Assembly (NCBI GenBank): GCA_964369385.1
Contig: CAYJEY010000013.1
Location: 1-58,315, forward strand
Source of the DNA: CALVGQ01 sp964369385
GTDB lineage: Bacteria > Bacillota_I > Bacilli_A > Erysipelotrichales > Erysipelotrichaceae
Direction: 5' to 3'
DNA: 58,315 nt
Positions 7,516 to 16,137 of this stretch are shown in pieces. A model generated the notes under the pieces. That model ran no database searches. It saw only the letters and a list, made by a program, of their open reading frames with translations, and was not told the DNA's origin. Made by a program: the position numbers and the translations under genes. Position 1 is the first letter of the stretch; each line of letters opens with the position of its first letter.

Positions 7516-8874
7516 ATGAAATTATTTAAGAAAGTATTATGTATGTTACTTCTTGCGGGATTAGTAACTGGATGTAGTGACAGTGGATCGTTTGATGTTG
7601 AAGAAGTGCTTGCGAAAGTTGGAGAAAGCATGGATGAGCAAACATCTTCTGAAATGGAATTAAAAATGGTAATGGATTTAGGAGTTTCTATGGAAGGTAT
7701 GTCTATAGATGTTCTTATGACAGTTGATGGAGTAACTCAACAAGTTTATGGAGATACAGCAGGAGTAGCAGAAACTTCATATATAGAGATGGATATTACT
7801 GCTGAATTAATGGGACAAGAGACAACAGAAACAATGGAATCATATACTACATTTGTAGATGGTGAATTAGTAACTTATGCAAATGATGGTTATGGTTGGT
7901 ATGTTAGTTATTCTGATGCAAGTGAACTTACTGGATTATTATCATCGACTTCAAGTATCTATGAAGCTGTAGAGGCATTTAATCCAACAGCTGCAGGGAA
8001 AAAAGAAATCAATGGTGTAGAGAGCTATGTTATCGAGTTAGTCATGACAGAAGAAAATATTGGAGATGTTTCAGAAGAAATTGAAGGATTTGAAGATATA
8101 AAAGATATGCTGTCAGGAGTAGAATTACCAATGGAGTTATATGTTTCTACTGAAGATTATACAATTACAGGAATGTATATGGATATGGAACCATTTGCTT
8201 CATCACTTTTAGGATCAATGATGGGACTACAAGAAGATTTAGAAGGTGTTGAAATTAACGTTGGTGAATTCTATATTGAAGTAGCTGCTACTAGCTATGG
8301 TGAGCATGATGACTTAGTGGTACCACAAGAAGTATTAGATGAAGTTGGTGGATCAAGTTCAACTTCTGGGGAAACTGAATATAGTTATGAAGAAGTTGAA
8401 GGAGATGTTTCAACACAAACAGACCTTTGGACTGATTATACAATTACAACATCACTTGGTGATATCGTTGCGAATGAAACAACACTAGCTGAAGTGTTTG
8501 CAATGGGATTTGTAGACTATTTTGAAGAAGTTACTGCTGATACAACAGAAGAAAGTTCAGTTAGTTCGTTCTTCACAAGCGAGAATGCTGAATTTTACGG
8601 AAGCACAAATTATGAAGAATCAGGAGAAACACAAGAGTTAGTATTTGATTATTTATCTCTTGATTATGATAGTGGAAATGCAACAATTGCAGGTGGTATC
8701 GGATATGGTTCTTCAATTGATGAAGTGATCGCAGCTTATGGTGAACCTAACTACTATCATATTTGGAATGATGGAGAAGTAGAATTGTATTATGAAAGTG
8801 ATGATGCTTTACTTGAAATCTCTGCTTATGATGATGTTGTAGAAGATATTACATTATATACTTACTCATATTAA
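7516..8874 (+). CDS. Lipoprotein, DUF6612-like, paralogue 1
   Basis: A 452-residue secreted lipoprotein. The N-terminus is a type II signal peptide with lipobox VTGC, placing the lipidated Cys at residue 20. Residues about 25-275 resemble the DUF6612/LppX-type curved beta-sheet fold seen in many Firmicute lipoproteins (inference from pattern: alternating short hydrophobic strands, TYANDGYGWYV, a C-terminal VPQEVLDE). After a Ser/Gly linker, residues about 305-452 form a second domain with the closing element GSSIDEVIAAYGEPNYYH, typical of the small SmpA/BLIP-like fold. The next gene is a full-length paralogue with Cys also at residue 20 and the same two domains. Function is unknown; an envelope or cell-surface binding role is likely. 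RBS GAGAGGGA precedes ATG 7516. Confidence 0.8.
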   Translation: MKLFKKVLCMLLLAGLVTGCSDSGSFDVEEVLAKVGESMDEQTSSEMELKMVMDLGVSMEGMSIDVLMTVDGVTQQVYGDTAGVAETSYIEMDITAELMGQETTETMESYTTFVDGELVTYANDGYGWYVSYSDASELTGLLSSTSSIYEAVEAFNPTAAGKKEINGVESYVIELVMTEENIGDVSEEIEGFEDIKDMLSGVELPMELYVSTEDYTITGMYMDMEPFASSLLGSMMGLQEDLEGVEINVGEFYIEVAATSYGEHDDLVVPQEVLDEVGGSSSTSGETEYSYEEVEGDVSTQTDLWTDYTITTSLGDIVANETTLAEVFAMGFVDYFEEVTADTTEESSVSSFFTSENAEFYGSTNYEESGETQELVFDYLSLDYDSGNATIAGGIGYGSSIDEVIAAYGEPNYYHIWNDGEVELYYESDDALLEISAYDDVVEDITLYTYSY

Positions 8875-8890
8875 TAGAATTGTATTATTG

Positions 8891-8919
8891 AAGGGTTTGA
8901 TGAAAATCAGCCCTTTTTT
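8891..8919 (+). terminator. Intrinsic terminator between the two lipoprotein genes
   Basis: AAGGG and TGAT (8891-8901) pair with ATCA and CCCTT across a small internal bulge, closing a GAAA tetraloop and followed by T6. Each lipoprotein gene is therefore mainly transcribed on its own. Confidence 0.85.
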
Positions 8920-8947
8920 AAGTTATTGATAATATGTTTATGGTTTG

Positions 8948-8956
8948 TGGTAAACT
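8948..8956 (+). promoter_or_regulatory. Extended -10 promoter for the second lipoprotein gene
   Basis: TGGTAAACT lies 31 bases before ATG 8988. A TTGATA that could serve as -35 sits 19 bases upstream (8926-8931), slightly too far for the optimum. Confidence 0.55.
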
Positions 8957-8987
8957 ATTAGGTGAAATGTAAGAATTGAGGTAGAGT

Positions 8988-10331
8988 ATGAAAGTAGGAA
9001 AAATATTAATTGTTGTCCTGATTCTAGTGAGTGTAATGAGTGGCTGCACTAGCGAGGCATTTGAAGTAGAAGATGTTCTTGATAAGATGATTGAAAGTTC
9101 ACATGAAATGAGTCCAACTACACTTGAAATTTCTTTTAACGCTGATGCTACAGTAGGGTTAGATGGTTTTTCAATGGATATGGCCGGTTATATAAATGCG
9201 AGTATTCAATACATTAGTATGCCAGAAGAACTAGTGTACACGTATGCAGAAGCAGGAATTAGTGCACTAGGTATGGATGAAATAATTACACATGAAAGCT
9301 ATCAACTCAACAAAGAAAACCAAGGACTTAGCTATTCCAATGATGGAAGTGGCTGGGTTGTAGAAGAAAGTGTAATAAATGATTTAAGTACATTGCTTAC
9401 GATTGATGCGCAAGAAATCATCGACACATTTGAGCGTTATCCTGCAAAGGCAATTGGAATAGAAGGTTTCAATGGGGAAGAATGTTATGTTATTGAATTT
9501 AAATTAAATGATTTAGTACAAGATGAATCATTAGAGGTGAGTGAAGAAGTAGATGAGCTTGCGTTGATGTTAGAGGATGTGAATATGACACTTCTACTCT
9601 ACGTATCAAAAGAGAGTTATACGCCCATTGCCATTACAGGTGATTTTGCGGCTGTTTCAGCAGAGTTGTTTGAAGTGGTCAAAGAGATGGAGGAAGTTGA
9701 CTTAAGTTCAGCGAAGCTAGAAGTAAGAGAGTTGTATTTAGAAATTATTTTTGGTGGGTATGGAGAGCAGATTGAACTAAGTGTTCCACAAGAAATTATT
9801 GAGCAGGCACAGGCAATAGAGCCAAGTATTACAGAAAATATTGAATCCGAAGAATTCATTGGAGATTTAAGCACACAAACCCACGTATGGGAAGATTTAC
9901 TTGTATATACTGCAAGTGGTTCCATTCAAATTGGGCAAACGACAATTAATGAAGTATTTCGTTATGGATATGAAGATATGAATGATGAAGTAGATCAGTC
10001 TACGCTTAAATATGAAAATGGATTAGAAGGCTACTTTGGAAAAGGTGATAGTCATATGTATCTTGGTAATCCAATGAGTGATGCTTCAAGTTTTCAGGAG
10101 ATTGAAATTGAATATGTAAGCTTTGATGAAACAGGACTGGGATTAAGTCTAAGTGGAGGAATTCAAATTGGATCTACTTATGATCAAATCATTACTGCAT
10201 ATGGTGAACCAAATTATCAGATGAGCGAGTATGATGTAATAAAAATGCAATATGAGAATGAGATGAGCTACTTGTATATAGTGGTAAACCAAGGAATTAT
10301 TTCACACATCGATATTGGTTTAAATCAATAG
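8988..10331 (+). CDS. Lipoprotein, DUF6612-like, paralogue 2
   Basis: A 447-residue lipoprotein that is clearly a diverged copy of the preceding gene. It has a signal peptide with lipobox MSGC (Cys20), the same N-terminal beta-rich domain starting FEVEDVLDKMIESS, the same domain boundary (DLSTQTHVWEDL against DVSTQTDLWTDY in paralogue 1) and the same closing motif GSTYDQIITAYGEPNYQ. The two copies differ along their whole length, so the duplication is old. The separate promoter and terminator suggest they are used under different conditions. The product should be tethered to the outer face of the membrane; ligand and function are unknown. RBS TTGAGG lies just before ATG 8988. Confidence 0.8.
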   Translation: MKVGKILIVVLILVSVMSGCTSEAFEVEDVLDKMIESSHEMSPTTLEISFNADATVGLDGFSMDMAGYINASIQYISMPEELVYTYAEAGISALGMDEIITHESYQLNKENQGLSYSNDGSGWVVEESVINDLSTLLTIDAQEIIDTFERYPAKAIGIEGFNGEECYVIEFKLNDLVQDESLEVSEEVDELALMLEDVNMTLLLYVSKESYTPIAITGDFAAVSAELFEVVKEMEEVDLSSAKLEVRELYLEIIFGGYGEQIELSVPQEIIEQAQAIEPSITENIESEEFIGDLSTQTHVWEDLLVYTASGSIQIGQTTINEVFRYGYEDMNDEVDQSTLKYENGLEGYFGKGDSHMYLGNPMSDASSFQEIEIEYVSFDETGLGLSLSGGIQIGSTYDQIITAYGEPNYQMSEYDVIKMQYENEMSYLYIVVNQGIISHIDIGLNQ

Positions 10332-10363
10332 GGACTTTGTATCATCGAGTCCTTTTCTTTTTT
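10332..10363 (+). terminator. Probable terminator after the second lipoprotein gene
   Basis: GGACT (10332-10336) pairs with AGTCC (10348-10352) around an 11-base loop, followed by the pyrimidine tract TTTTCTTTTTT. The stem is short, so the call is moderate. Confidence 0.6.
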
Positions 10364-10407
10364 GGGAAACAATTTATTGTATATATAGTATTACAAGACA
10401 AATAAAA

Positions 10408-10416
10408 TGATATAAT
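10408..10416 (+). promoter_or_regulatory. Extended -10 promoter for the S41 protease gene
   Basis: TGATATAAT is a perfect extended -10 element, 30 bases before ATG 10446. No matching -35 is evident. Confidence 0.65.
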
Positions 10417-10445
10417 AAGTTAAGCAATAAAATGAGGTGATCCAT

Positions 10446-11957
10446 ATGGAAGAAAATAAAAAGAAAATAATTAAGCTGGAAAACTATGTTTGGCCAGATG
10501 AAATTGAAAAAGAGATGGAACAAAAATCAAGAAAACGTCGCAGTATGATTACGACATTTGCTTTACTTATCAGTTTTTTTACATTTGGTGTACTAGTAGG
10601 TTCTCGTTTTAATGAATCAACTCCCATTGCCGTAGAAGGACAAGATAGTGTTCAATCTGAGTTATCAAAACTAGATTCAATATATAACATAATGCAAAGC
10701 AATTGGTTCTTTGCGCCAGAAGTTGAAAATATCGAAGAAGTGCTTATTGATCAAGCGTTGTATGGAATGACAGCGAACGAGATAGATATACACACTTCTT
10801 ATCTATCGCGTGAAGAAGTAGAAAGCTTCACAACTGGGATTGATATGGGATTTGTAGGGATTGGAGTACAATTTACTTCAACAGATGGATTGAACTTAAT
10901 CACGCGAGTATTTCATGATTCTCCAGCCGATCAAGCAGGAGTATTACCAGGAGATATCATTTATCGTGTAAATGGTGAACTTGTTGATGGTATGGACTCT
11001 GATGCCATTGCAGAACGCGTAAAGGGTGAAGAAGGAACCGTAGTAACGGTTGAATTCATGCGAGACAATGAAATTGTAGAACTAGATATTGTACGCGCAC
11101 CTGTGCAAAACACAGCATATGGTGAAATGCTTGAAGGTGATGTTGGTTACCTACAACTCTATCAATTTGGATCAAGTACGGGATATGAAGCTCAAGGTTA
11201 TCTTGAAATGATGAGTGAGCAAGGAATGAAGCGCTTGATTATCGATTTAAGAGATAATGGGGGTGGATATTTAGAGACACTCGTTGATATCGCAAGTTTA
11301 TTCCTTGAAGAAGATGTTGTTGCGATGCAACAATTGTATTCGAACGGAACATCTGAAGTGAGTAAAACGCATGGTGGTAATTTTGAAAACATTGAAGAGA
11401 TTGTTATCTTAGCAAATGAAAATTCTGCAAGTGCCTCTGAGGTGCTAATTATGACACTCACTGAGCAACGTAATGATGTAACAGTAATTGGACAAACGAC
11501 ATATGGAAAAGGGACAGTTCAAGTAACACATTCTTTTGGAGATGGTTCAGCATTAAAATATACGACGTCAAAATGGTTATCACCAGAGGGTGAATGGGTA
11601 GATGAAAATGGTATTGATCCAGATATTGATGTAAAACTACATGAAGTATTGTATACACCGTATAGTTCTCTTGAAGATGGCACAATCTATGAATATGATA
11701 GTGTTTCTGATACAGTACAGTTCGTTCAATATGCACTTGATTTTTTAGGGTATGATATTACTCGTCAAGATGGATATTTTGACCGTACTACAGAAGATCA
11801 ACTTGAGTCGTTTCAAAGGGAGTTCAATATTTCTAATGAAGGTGTAGTCGACCAAGAAACTTTGGAAGTATTATCTGCTCAAGTGACAAAAATGTGGGCG
11901 CTTGATGATGCATATGATGCTCAACTACAAGCTGCAATCAAATATATAGCAGAATAA
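10446..11957 (+). CDS. S41 C-terminal processing protease (CtpA/CtpB type)
   Basis: A 503-residue membrane-anchored serine protease that cuts C-terminal tails of exported proteins. In order: a short charged cytoplasmic segment, one membrane helix (about 34-55), a PDZ domain with GFVGIGVQFTS and DSPADQAGVLPGDIIYRVNG, the S41 core with the Ser motif NSASASE (326-332) and the general-base Lys355 in TYGKGTVQ, and a C-terminal peptidoglycan-binding domain 1 (VQFVQYALDFLGYD ... YFDRTTEDQLESFQ). This is the standard Firmicute Ctp layout and looks active. I place the start at ATG 10446, since GAGGTGA at 10434-10440 fits it; the ATG at 10437 lies inside that ribosome site. Neighbouring lipoproteins and PBP are possible substrates (inference). 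Confidence 0.94.
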   Translation: MEENKKKIIKLENYVWPDEIEKEMEQKSRKRRSMITTFALLISFFTFGVLVGSRFNESTPIAVEGQDSVQSELSKLDSIYNIMQSNWFFAPEVENIEEVLIDQALYGMTANEIDIHTSYLSREEVESFTTGIDMGFVGIGVQFTSTDGLNLITRVFHDSPADQAGVLPGDIIYRVNGELVDGMDSDAIAERVKGEEGTVVTVEFMRDNEIVELDIVRAPVQNTAYGEMLEGDVGYLQLYQFGSSTGYEAQGYLEMMSEQGMKRLIIDLRDNGGGYLETLVDIASLFLEEDVVAMQQLYSNGTSEVSKTHGGNFENIEEIVILANENSASASEVLIMTLTEQRNDVTVIGQTTYGKGTVQVTHSFGDGSALKYTTSKWLSPEGEWVDENGIDPDIDVKLHEVLYTPYSSLEDGTIYEYDSVSDTVQFVQYALDFLGYDITRQDGYFDRTTEDQLESFQREFNISNEGVVDQETLEVLSAQVTKMWALDDAYDAQLQAAIKYIAE

Positions 11958-11968
11958 TAAATAAGATG

Positions 11969-11989
11969 TCGCCAAGGTAAGCTTGGCGA
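11969..11989 (+). promoter_or_regulatory. GC-rich hairpin between the S41 protease and uvrB
   Basis: TCGCCAAG (11969-11976) pairs perfectly with CTTGGCGA (11982-11989) around a 5-base loop. Only a broken T tract (TTGCTTT) follows, then directly the uvrB AGGAGGT. It may be a weak terminator, attenuator or RNA-stability element. Confidence 0.6.
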
Positions 11990-12006
11990 TTGCTTTAGGA
12001 GGTAAT

Positions 12007-13971
12007 ATGTTTAAACTAGTTTCGCAATATATGCCAAAGGGAGATCAACCCAATGCGATTGATCATCTTGTATCAGGATTAAATGAAGGAAAAAAAACAC
12101 AAGTTTTACTCGGGGCGACGGGGACTGGGAAGACATTCACAATTGCCAATGTGATTGCGAAAGTCAATAAGCCTACACTCGTGTTTGTACATAATAAAAC
12201 ACTTGCAGGTCAGCTCTATAGCGAATTTAAGGAGTTGTTTCCAGAAAATAGAGTAGAGTATTTTGTATCTAACTTTGATTATTATCAACCGGAAGCATAC
12301 ATGCCCAAAACGGATACCTACATAGAGAAAAATGCAACAACGAATGAAGAGTTAGATATGCTTCGTATGGCAGCAATCAATTCAGTATTAGAGCGTCGAG
12401 ACACGATTATTGTGGCTTCAGTAGCTTGCATCTATGCCTCTTCTGATCCAGAACAATATCGTGACATGTTTTTTACAATTCGAGTGGGTGAGCGAGTGGA
12501 ACGAAATCATTTGCTTCAACAATTTATACAACGACAATATGTTCGTAATGATACAGAGCGCACACGAGGAACATTTCGTGTAAGAGGAGATGTGATTGAG
12601 GTTTGTCTTGGTTATACAGATGAGTATGGACTGCGAATTGAGATGTTTGATGATGAGATTGAACGTATCAGTGAAGTGGACTTACTTACTGGGAAAGTGC
12701 TGAATTCTTATTCACTTTATAATGTATTTCCGGCGACAGGTTATGCCCGTGAAATGTCACAAATGCGCAGGGCAAGCTTAGCCATTGAGGAAGAGCTAGA
12801 GAAGCGTTTAGAAGAACTTAAAGGACAAGATAAGCTTTTGGAAATGCAAAGGTTAGAACAACGTTGCCGATATGATTTAGAAGCACTTCGCGAATTTGGA
12901 GTATGCCCCGGAATTGAAAACTATTCAATGCACATAGATGGAAGAGATCCAAAGCAGCGACCATTTAACTTGTTTGACTATTTCCCAGAGGATTATCTAT
13001 TAGTAGTAGATGAGAGTCATGTATCGCTCCCACAGATTCGAGGAATGTTTAATGGGGATCGGGCACGTAAACAAGTACTTGTTGATTATGGTTTCCGACT
13101 ACCTAGTGCACTACATAATCGCCCAATGAAATTTGAGGAGTTTGAGCAAATTGTGAATCAAGCAATCTATGTCTCGGCAACTCCTGGGAACTACGAGTTA
13201 GAGCAAGTACATGACCAAGTCATTGAGCAAATCATTCGACCAACAGGATTACTTGATCCAGAAATTAGTGTACGTCCTACCAAGGGACAAATTGATGATC
13301 TACATGATGAAATCAAAGCGTGTATTGAGAATGGTGAGCGTATTTTGATCACAACATTAACTGTAAAAATGGCAGAAGATTTAAGTAGTTTTTTAAAGAA
13401 AATGGACTTAAAGGTTGCTTATCTACATCATGAAACGCACACACTTGAGCGCATTGAAATCATTCGTGATTTACGTAAAGGGAAGTATGATATCCTCATT
13501 GGAATTAACTTACTTCGAGAAGGGTTAGATATACCAGAGGTTGCATTGGTTGCGATACTAGATGCTGATAAAGAAGGATTCCTTCGTTCTGAGCGTTCTC
13601 TCATTCAAACAATTGGGCGTGCAGCACGTAATGCCCAAGGAAGAGTAATTATGTATGCGGATCGTCACACTGAGTCAATGAAAAAAGCCATTGCTGAAAC
13701 CAATCGTCGCCGCCGTATTCAAACTGAATACAACGAAGCTCATGGAATTATTCCAACCACAATTAAAAAAGAGATTCGAGATGCGATTGCGGGTAAAGAA
13801 ACACAAGAAATGGCAGCGAAATATATTAAAAAGAAAACAAAAGGAAATAAAAAGGATAAAGATCAATTGATTGAAAGTCTACAAAAAGAGATGAGAGATG
13901 CAGCTAAAGTGCTTGATTTTGAAAGAGCAGCAGAATTGCGTGATATTATTTTAGAATTAAAAGCAGACTAA
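12007..13971 (+). CDS. uvrB: UvrABC excinuclease subunit B
   Basis: A 654-residue DNA-damage verification helicase of nucleotide excision repair. It is loaded by UvrA, opens the lesion site and recruits UvrC. Motifs seen: Walker A GATGTGKT (36-43), the beta-hairpin region with FDYYQPEAYMPKTDTYIEK, the Walker B/DEAD-like DESH at Asp335, SRQ-like VSATPGNYE, motif V/VI GINLLREGLDIPEV and QTIGRAARNAQGRV, and the C-terminal UVR coiled coil (LIESLQKEMRDAAKVLDFER) that contacts UvrC. Length is standard. I choose ATG 12007 because AGGAGGT lies 4-10 bases upstream; upstream in-frame codons fall in the hairpin. uvrA, often adjacent, is not in the window. A terminator follows. Confidence 0.98.
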   Translation: MFKLVSQYMPKGDQPNAIDHLVSGLNEGKKTQVLLGATGTGKTFTIANVIAKVNKPTLVFVHNKTLAGQLYSEFKELFPENRVEYFVSNFDYYQPEAYMPKTDTYIEKNATTNEELDMLRMAAINSVLERRDTIIVASVACIYASSDPEQYRDMFFTIRVGERVERNHLLQQFIQRQYVRNDTERTRGTFRVRGDVIEVCLGYTDEYGLRIEMFDDEIERISEVDLLTGKVLNSYSLYNVFPATGYAREMSQMRRASLAIEEELEKRLEELKGQDKLLEMQRLEQRCRYDLEALREFGVCPGIENYSMHIDGRDPKQRPFNLFDYFPEDYLLVVDESHVSLPQIRGMFNGDRARKQVLVDYGFRLPSALHNRPMKFEEFEQIVNQAIYVSATPGNYELEQVHDQVIEQIIRPTGLLDPEISVRPTKGQIDDLHDEIKACIENGERILITTLTVKMAEDLSSFLKKMDLKVAYLHHETHTLERIEIIRDLRKGKYDILIGINLLREGLDIPEVALVAILDADKEGFLRSERSLIQTIGRAARNAQGRVIMYADRHTESMKKAIAETNRRRRIQTEYNEAHGIIPTTIKKEIRDAIAGKETQEMAAKYIKKKTKGNKKDKDQLIESLQKEMRDAAKVLDFERAAELRDIILELKAD

Positions 13972-14002
13972 AAAAATACACTTCATTGAGGAGTGTATTT
14001 TT
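13972..14002 (+). terminator. Intrinsic terminator after uvrB
   Basis: AAAAATACACT (13972-13982) pairs with AGTGTATTTTT (13992-14002) around a 9-base loop. It overlaps the first bases after the uvrB stop. Confidence 0.88.
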
Positions 14003-14185
14003 AGTTGTATCGATTTGTACAAAAATATAATCAATTTTTGAAATTTAAAATGATTACCAACAATTGCCAGTAGAACTAATAGCATTCTTATTGAATATTG
14101 AATTAATAAGTGATAGTATATCGTACAGTTAAACAATAATAGTAAAAAACAATTTAATAAGTGAGGAGGATTTCACACAGAAAAG

Positions 14186-14199
14186 TTGTATTAATACAA
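14186..14199. promoter_or_regulatory. 14-bp perfect palindrome upstream of the SpoVT-like gene
   Basis: TTGTATTAATACAA is a perfect palindrome centred about 60 bases before the start codon. AbrB-fold regulators often control their own genes, so it is a candidate operator; this is inference only. The wider gap (14003-14253) is A+T-rich, and I could not assign a promoter confidently. Confidence 0.4.
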
Positions 14200-14253
14200 G
14201 TGAGTTATATAAATTAAAAATAGAAGAATCTTAAATAAGAAATGGAGAAAGAA

Positions 14254-14742
14254 ATGAAGGCAACAGGAATAGTAAGAAAATTAGATGATTTAGGAAGATT
14301 AGTTATTCCTAAAGAAATTCGTAAAAGTTATAAAATTAAAGAGGGAGATTCAATTGAGTTCTTTGTTAATGATAATAATCAAATTACCATAAAAAAATAT
14401 ATGCATTTAGTAGAGCACGATTCGAAAATAAAAGATATGACTCATGCATTCTATGATATTTTTAATACTAAGCTATATTTTTATGGGGATGATCAATTAA
14501 CTATGTGTGATGATGAAGAGCGCGAATTATCCAAGTTTGCACTAAGTCAAATTAAAGTGTATCAAATAGAGATAATAAAGTCATTGTTGCTGCTAGAAGG
14601 TGATGTTGATATCGTGAATGTTACACTGTATCCGTTAGTAATTGATAGTGAGTGGATTGGTACATTTATTTTATTACTTGATAATCCAACTGAAAGTATG
14701 AGGAGTGTTATTGCAAGTTACTTAAAAATGTTGCATAGATGA
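14254..14742 (+). CDS. AbrB/SpoVT-type transcription regulator
   Basis: A 162-residue DNA-binding protein. The first 50 residues are a textbook AbrB/SpoVT swapped-hairpin domain (ATGIVRKLDDLGRLVIPKEI, then KEGDSIEFFVN). The remaining 110 residues have the length and hydrophobic pattern of the GAF-like sensor domain of SpoVT, with a closing VTLYPLVIDSEWIGTFILLL strand set. SpoVT is a late-sporulation regulator in Bacillus, but the same architecture also occurs in non-sporulating relatives, so sporulation is not proven. I choose ATG 14254: GGAG at 14244-14247 is well spaced for it and overlaps the alternative ATG at 14242. Transcribed alone, with its own terminator. Confidence 0.88.
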   Translation: MKATGIVRKLDDLGRLVIPKEIRKSYKIKEGDSIEFFVNDNNQITIKKYMHLVEHDSKIKDMTHAFYDIFNTKLYFYGDDQLTMCDDEERELSKFALSQIKVYQIEIIKSLLLLEGDVDIVNVTLYPLVIDSEWIGTFILLLDNPTESMRSVIASYLKMLHR

Positions 14743-14748
14743 TCGATG

Positions 14749-14778
14749 AAAGAGTTGATATAAAACTCTTTTTTTTTG
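14749..14778 (+). terminator. Intrinsic terminator after the SpoVT-like gene
   Basis: AAAGAGTT (14749-14756) pairs with AACTCTTT (14764-14771) around a 7-base loop, followed by a T run to 14778. Confidence 0.9.
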
Positions 14779-14852
14779 TAGTTTAAAAAAAGTATGCAAG
14801 TTTTTTTAGTGAGAGCACTATACTGTAATAATCAAGAAAGGTGGAGGGTAAA

Positions 14853-15890
14853 TTGAAAAAGCTAATATTTTTATTAGCAATACTATTTGGGGTAAGCGGA
14901 TGTAGAGCGCAAGATGATCAAACTACAGGAACTCCATCTGCTACACCGATTGTGATGATTCCAAGTGCTAGCCCATATCATGAAGAGGAAAGTTCACGAT
15001 ATGTAAGTTATCGCCTAATCGTGGAAAGTGCAAGTAGTGATGATCCAAGTAGTGTGAATGAATATCTAAAAATGGTTCAAGATGTACGCATTACTCAAGC
15101 AGAGGCAAATTTAATTGCATCAGATGAGCGTGTGAAGAGTATAAATGCAATTAGTTATACTCCTTTGCCGTATTCTTTATACGACACAACGGCAACAGCA
15201 ATTAACTTCAATGCTGTAGTATTTCAAGAAGAGCTCGATAATCGTCATGTATTTATGCAAGCTTTGCATTTTGAAGAGGCTTTAGAATTCTCTTATGGAG
15301 CGTATGAGCTTCTAGAAGGAAGGAGAATTACGCAAGATGAGATTGATCAAGGAAAAAAAGTAGTAATGATTACAGATGAGCTAGCCTACATCAACCATTT
15401 GGAACTTGGTGATGTCATTTGTGTTATGAGATACGATGCACACTCCTCGATCAATATGCTAGATCGTACTAAATATGCACCTACAGAAATTGAGTTTTTA
15501 AATTTAGAAATTGTGGGGATTTATCAAAATCATGCCAATATACCAGAGGATATTAGTGAGGAGTGGGTTCCTAATTCAGATGCACATCCACAAAATGTCA
15601 TCCTTATTCCATCAAACACACTACATCAACATTACTTATATGTAGAGAATGCTTTGAACCAACAACTTAATAGTGAACAAGTAGATTATGGGTATTATTA
15701 TAGTGATGTTGAATTAAAGTTTGACGAGCTAATAATCGAGCTACGACTAGGTGTAGACGTTGATGAATTCACTCAAGACCTTGCTGATTTAGGTGTTGAT
15801 TATCGATCAATTAATTTAGTAGAAAACATGGACCAGTTACTTGGAAATCCAGCATATTATGAAACATATAAGAACTACAAATCACGCTAA
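14853..15890 (+). CDS. Lipoprotein resembling a MacB extracytoplasmic domain
   Basis: A 345-residue lipoprotein with a type II signal peptide (lipobox VSGC, Cys17), a short Thr/Ser/Pro linker and one large outer domain. That domain reads like the extracytoplasmic core of MacB-type permeases. In particular LLEGRRITQDEIDQGKKVVM and ITDELAYINHLELGDVI match LLEGEFYTQEHIDSAAKVAL and VTDAFADHNNLNVGDTFEI of the permease encoded at 17702, in the same order, and both continue to a LEIVGIY / LEVIGIF strand and an NVILIPS / NIILLPT strand. It has no C-terminal membrane helices, so it is a free-standing, lipid-anchored version of the domain. Start is TTG 14853, with GGAGG 5 bases upstream; the in-frame GTG at 14841 would put charged residues before the ribosome site. 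Function is unknown; a partner or decoy of the downstream ABC system is my inference. Confidence 0.75.
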   Translation: MKKLIFLLAILFGVSGCRAQDDQTTGTPSATPIVMIPSASPYHEEESSRYVSYRLIVESASSDDPSSVNEYLKMVQDVRITQAEANLIASDERVKSINAISYTPLPYSLYDTTATAINFNAVVFQEELDNRHVFMQALHFEEALEFSYGAYELLEGRRITQDEIDQGKKVVMITDELAYINHLELGDVICVMRYDAHSSINMLDRTKYAPTEIEFLNLEIVGIYQNHANIPEDISEEWVPNSDAHPQNVILIPSNTLHQHYLYVENALNQQLNSEQVDYGYYYSDVELKFDELIIELRLGVDVDEFTQDLADLGVDYRSINLVENMDQLLGNPAYYETYKNYKSR

Positions 15891-15924
15891 GAAGTTAAGA
15901 TAATGCATCGAAACTTCTTTTTTT
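15889..15924 (+). terminator. Intrinsic terminator after the MacB-like lipoprotein gene
   Basis: AAGAAGTT (15889-15896), overlapping the stop codon, pairs with AACTTCTT (15912-15919) around a 15-base loop and is followed by a T run. Confidence 0.85.
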
Positions 15925-15974
15925 TCTGGAAACTAAAGAAATTATTAAGATTTTATTAAATCATGTCAACTCTA

Positions 15975-16002
15975 TTGAACTAGACTTTTGTTGATGTATA
16001 AT
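15975..16002 (+). promoter_or_regulatory. Distal promoter of the PASTA-ABC operon region
   Basis: TTGAAC (15975-15980), 16-base spacer, TATAAT (15997-16002). The predicted transcript begins near 16009, 130 bases before the PASTA gene. A small hairpin GAAAT / GTTTC (16048-16062) with a following T-rich tract lies in between, so a short separate transcript is possible. Confidence 0.55.
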
Positions 16003-16082
16003 TATACTAGAGCATTAGATCGGTGTATTCTATGTCGAAAATGAAGTGAAATAGGCCGTTTCTTTTATTTTAGTATAAAAAC

Positions 16083-16091
16083 TGATATAAT
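16083..16091 (+). promoter_or_regulatory. Proximal extended -10 promoter of the PASTA-ABC operon
   Basis: TGATATAAT is a perfect extended -10 element, 47 bases before ATG 16138. With the upstream box it makes a tandem promoter arrangement. Confidence 0.65.
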
Positions 16092-16137
16092 GTTGTTAAG
16101 ATTTATGCACAAAAATACGAATTAAGGAGATAACGGG

